DNA of 64,000 nucleotides, from the NCBI RefSeq assembly GCF_003312915.1, contig NZ_CP030261.1, positions 2,232,001-2,296,000 of the forward strand, in the 5' to 3' direction. Positions 63,151 through 64,000 of the stretch are shown piece after piece; within the stretch, counting starts at the first letter, position 1, and every line of letters starts with the position of its first letter. The DNA is from Flavobacterium fluviale (GTDB lineage: Bacteria > Bacteroidota > Bacteroidia > Flavobacteriales > Flavobacteriaceae). A model generated the notes under the pieces. The model ran no database searches, was not told where the DNA came from, and worked only from the letters and a program-made list of their open reading frames with translations. The position numbers and the translations under genes are program-made.

Positions 63151-63227
63151 TGTGAAATGTGAAATGTGAAATGTGAAATGTGAAATGTGAAATGAGGACT
63201 TAGCATCTTACATTTCACATTTCACAT
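63151..63227. repeat. Heptamer array TGTGAAA x6 with an inverted partial copy
   Basis: Six perfect head-to-tail copies at 63151-63192, then about 18 bp, then CATTTCACATTTCACAT (63211-63227), complementary to two and a half units. The array can fold into alternative hairpins. It fills the spacer between convergent genes (comM and the esterase) and may act as a terminator for both. Confidence 0.85.
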
Positions 63228-63237
63228 ATAACAAAAT

Positions 63238-64000
63238 CTATTCGTTATTTTTTGGGTAAATGAATTTAAAAGAATTTGCAACAGCTGGATGAAGAATAGT
63301 TCCGTGGTTTTCTTCTGGGAAGTAATCGAAGTAAACATGGATGCTTTTGCTTTTTGATTCTTTTATTTTTTCTGCCAGTAAATTGGCGTCAACTTCCATA
63401 ACTCTCGGGATTTCTGTTGGAGTTAATCCTTCTTTTCCAACAGCAATATAAATGTCTGTTTTTTGATTGAAGTTTTCTTTTAATATTTCAGAATCTAAAT
63501 CCAGTAAAGAACCGTTATTCCACCATATGCTTGGACTTACAATTACATATTTATTAAACAGGAAAGGCTTTTTTAGTAAAATTTCAGTTTCTAATAACCC
63601 GCCTAAAGACTGGCCGATTATAGTTTTAGAATTGTTTGTTTTGTATTTTTTCTCAATAAATGGCTGTAATTCTTTTTCTATAAAAGCAATGAATCGATCC
63701 GAATGACCTGTAGTTGGAAATCGGGTTTTATCATATTCAATTGTTGTCGGAAATGTAAAATCTCTTTTTCTGTCTACTGTAGCAATTCCAACTACAATTG
63801 ATTTAGGAACCTGATTGATCCATTCAAAACTATTAAACTGCACTAAACCAGAGATATGTATAAAATCTTCATCGGCAGAACCGTCAAGTAAATAGATTAC
63901 GGGATATTTGGTTTCTTCATTGGGGTTATAACCTTCAGGAAGATAGATGTTTAGAATTCTTTTCTCGTTTAGTTCTTTCGATTGAATTTCATCAATAACA
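63238..64000 (-). CDS. Alpha/beta-hydrolase esterase (IroE/EstD-like), 5' end outside window
   Basis: The minus-strand frame stays open to base 64000, so the start lies beyond the window (about 254 codons seen). ILNIYLPEGYNPNEE and YPVIYLLDGSADEDF open the putative-esterase fold; nucleophile Ser in IIGQSLGGLLETEIL; catalytic His probably in EENHGTILHPAV; acid between. Family PF00756-type enzymes include siderophore esterases and S-formylglutathione hydrolases; substrate here unknown. Any GTG start near 63843 would cut off the strand carrying LLDG, so is not preferred. Confidence 0.85.
   Translation of the reverse strand, partial: VIDEIQSKELNEKRILNIYLPEGYNPNEETKYPVIYLLDGSADEDFIHISGLVQFNSFEWINQVPKSIVVGIATVDRKRDFTFPTTIEYDKTRFPTTGHSDRFIAFIEKELQPFIEKKYKTNNSKTIIGQSLGGLLETEILLKKPFLFNKYVIVSPSIWWNNGSLLDLDSEILKENFNQKTDIYIAVGKEGLTPTEIPRVMEVDANLLAEKIKESKSKSIHVYFDYFPEENHGTILHPAVANSFKFIYPKNNE

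Noticed and set aside
63151..63192. Possible CRISPR array from regular short repeats
   Set aside because: Units are 7 bp, head to tail, without spacers, and no cas genes are near.

Overview
The window looks like a chromosomal segment of a Flavobacterium-type member of the Bacteroidota. The evidence is AT-rich DNA, a SusC/SusD pair, several upstream sequences matching the Bacteroidota -7 box TAnnTTTG, the housekeeping order tpx-dgkA-ftsK-lolA-lptF/G-ribB-thioesterase, and recurrent intergenic hairpin repeats. There is one tRNA gene (Ser, anticodon TGA). I see no rRNA, CRISPR array or intact insertion sequence.

Layout. 1-5.9 kb: accessory end, with the 3' part of an RHS/YD-repeat protein, an overlapping exported protein (possible partner), an integrase fragment and degraded DNA abutting tRNA-Ser. 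6.0-13.1 kb (minus): a cell-envelope and riboflavin operon. 13.5-15.1 kb (minus): a small redox block (thioredoxin, peroxiredoxin, conserved small protein). 15.2-35.7 kb (minus): a long peptidoglycan-sugar salvage locus, with a divergent DeoR-type regulator at 35.9 kb. 36.7-40.3 kb: LemA/DUF3137 pair, small hypotheticals, MscS channel. 40.5-53.4 kb: FAD/Fe-S dehydrogenase, Gfo/Idh/MocA oxidoreductase, amino-acid permease, DUF695 protein, PLP sulfur lyase with divergent Lrp regulator, dihydrolipoyl dehydrogenase, lipocalin, DoxX-like protein. 53.6-64 kb: pabB, tilS-dsbD, ammonium transporter, second Gfo/Idh oxidoreductase, YifB/ComM ATPase and a partial esterase.

The most interesting part is the 15.2-36.6 kb locus. 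It combines SusC/SusD and a DUF4397 surface lipoprotein, a DUF1343 (NamZ-type exo-N-acetylmuramidase) protein, MurQ etherase, a sodium/solute symporter, a lipoprotein that fuses a NagZ-like GH3 domain to a beta-lactamase/AmiE-like serine hydrolase domain, AnmK, a NagX-like membrane acyltransferase, a GHL10/DUF187 hydrolase, an AmpG-like MFS permease and a second, leaderless GH3 (NagZ-like) enzyme. I infer two salvage routes meeting at MurNAc-6-phosphate. In one, SusCD takes up wall fragments, which are dismantled in the periplasm and enter through the symporter. In the other, the AmpG-like permease feeds cytosolic NagZ and AnmK. MurQ then yields GlcNAc-6-phosphate. No dedicated MurNAc kinase, NagA or NagB is visible here.

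Other points worth a second look: the RibB protein carries a GTP-cyclohydrolase-II-like domain that has lost its zinc cysteines and catalytic residues; a 7-bp tandem repeat lies inside pabB; three copies of a hairpin repeat with arms of about 24-29 bp sit between genes; and a short gene has an in-frame amber codon.
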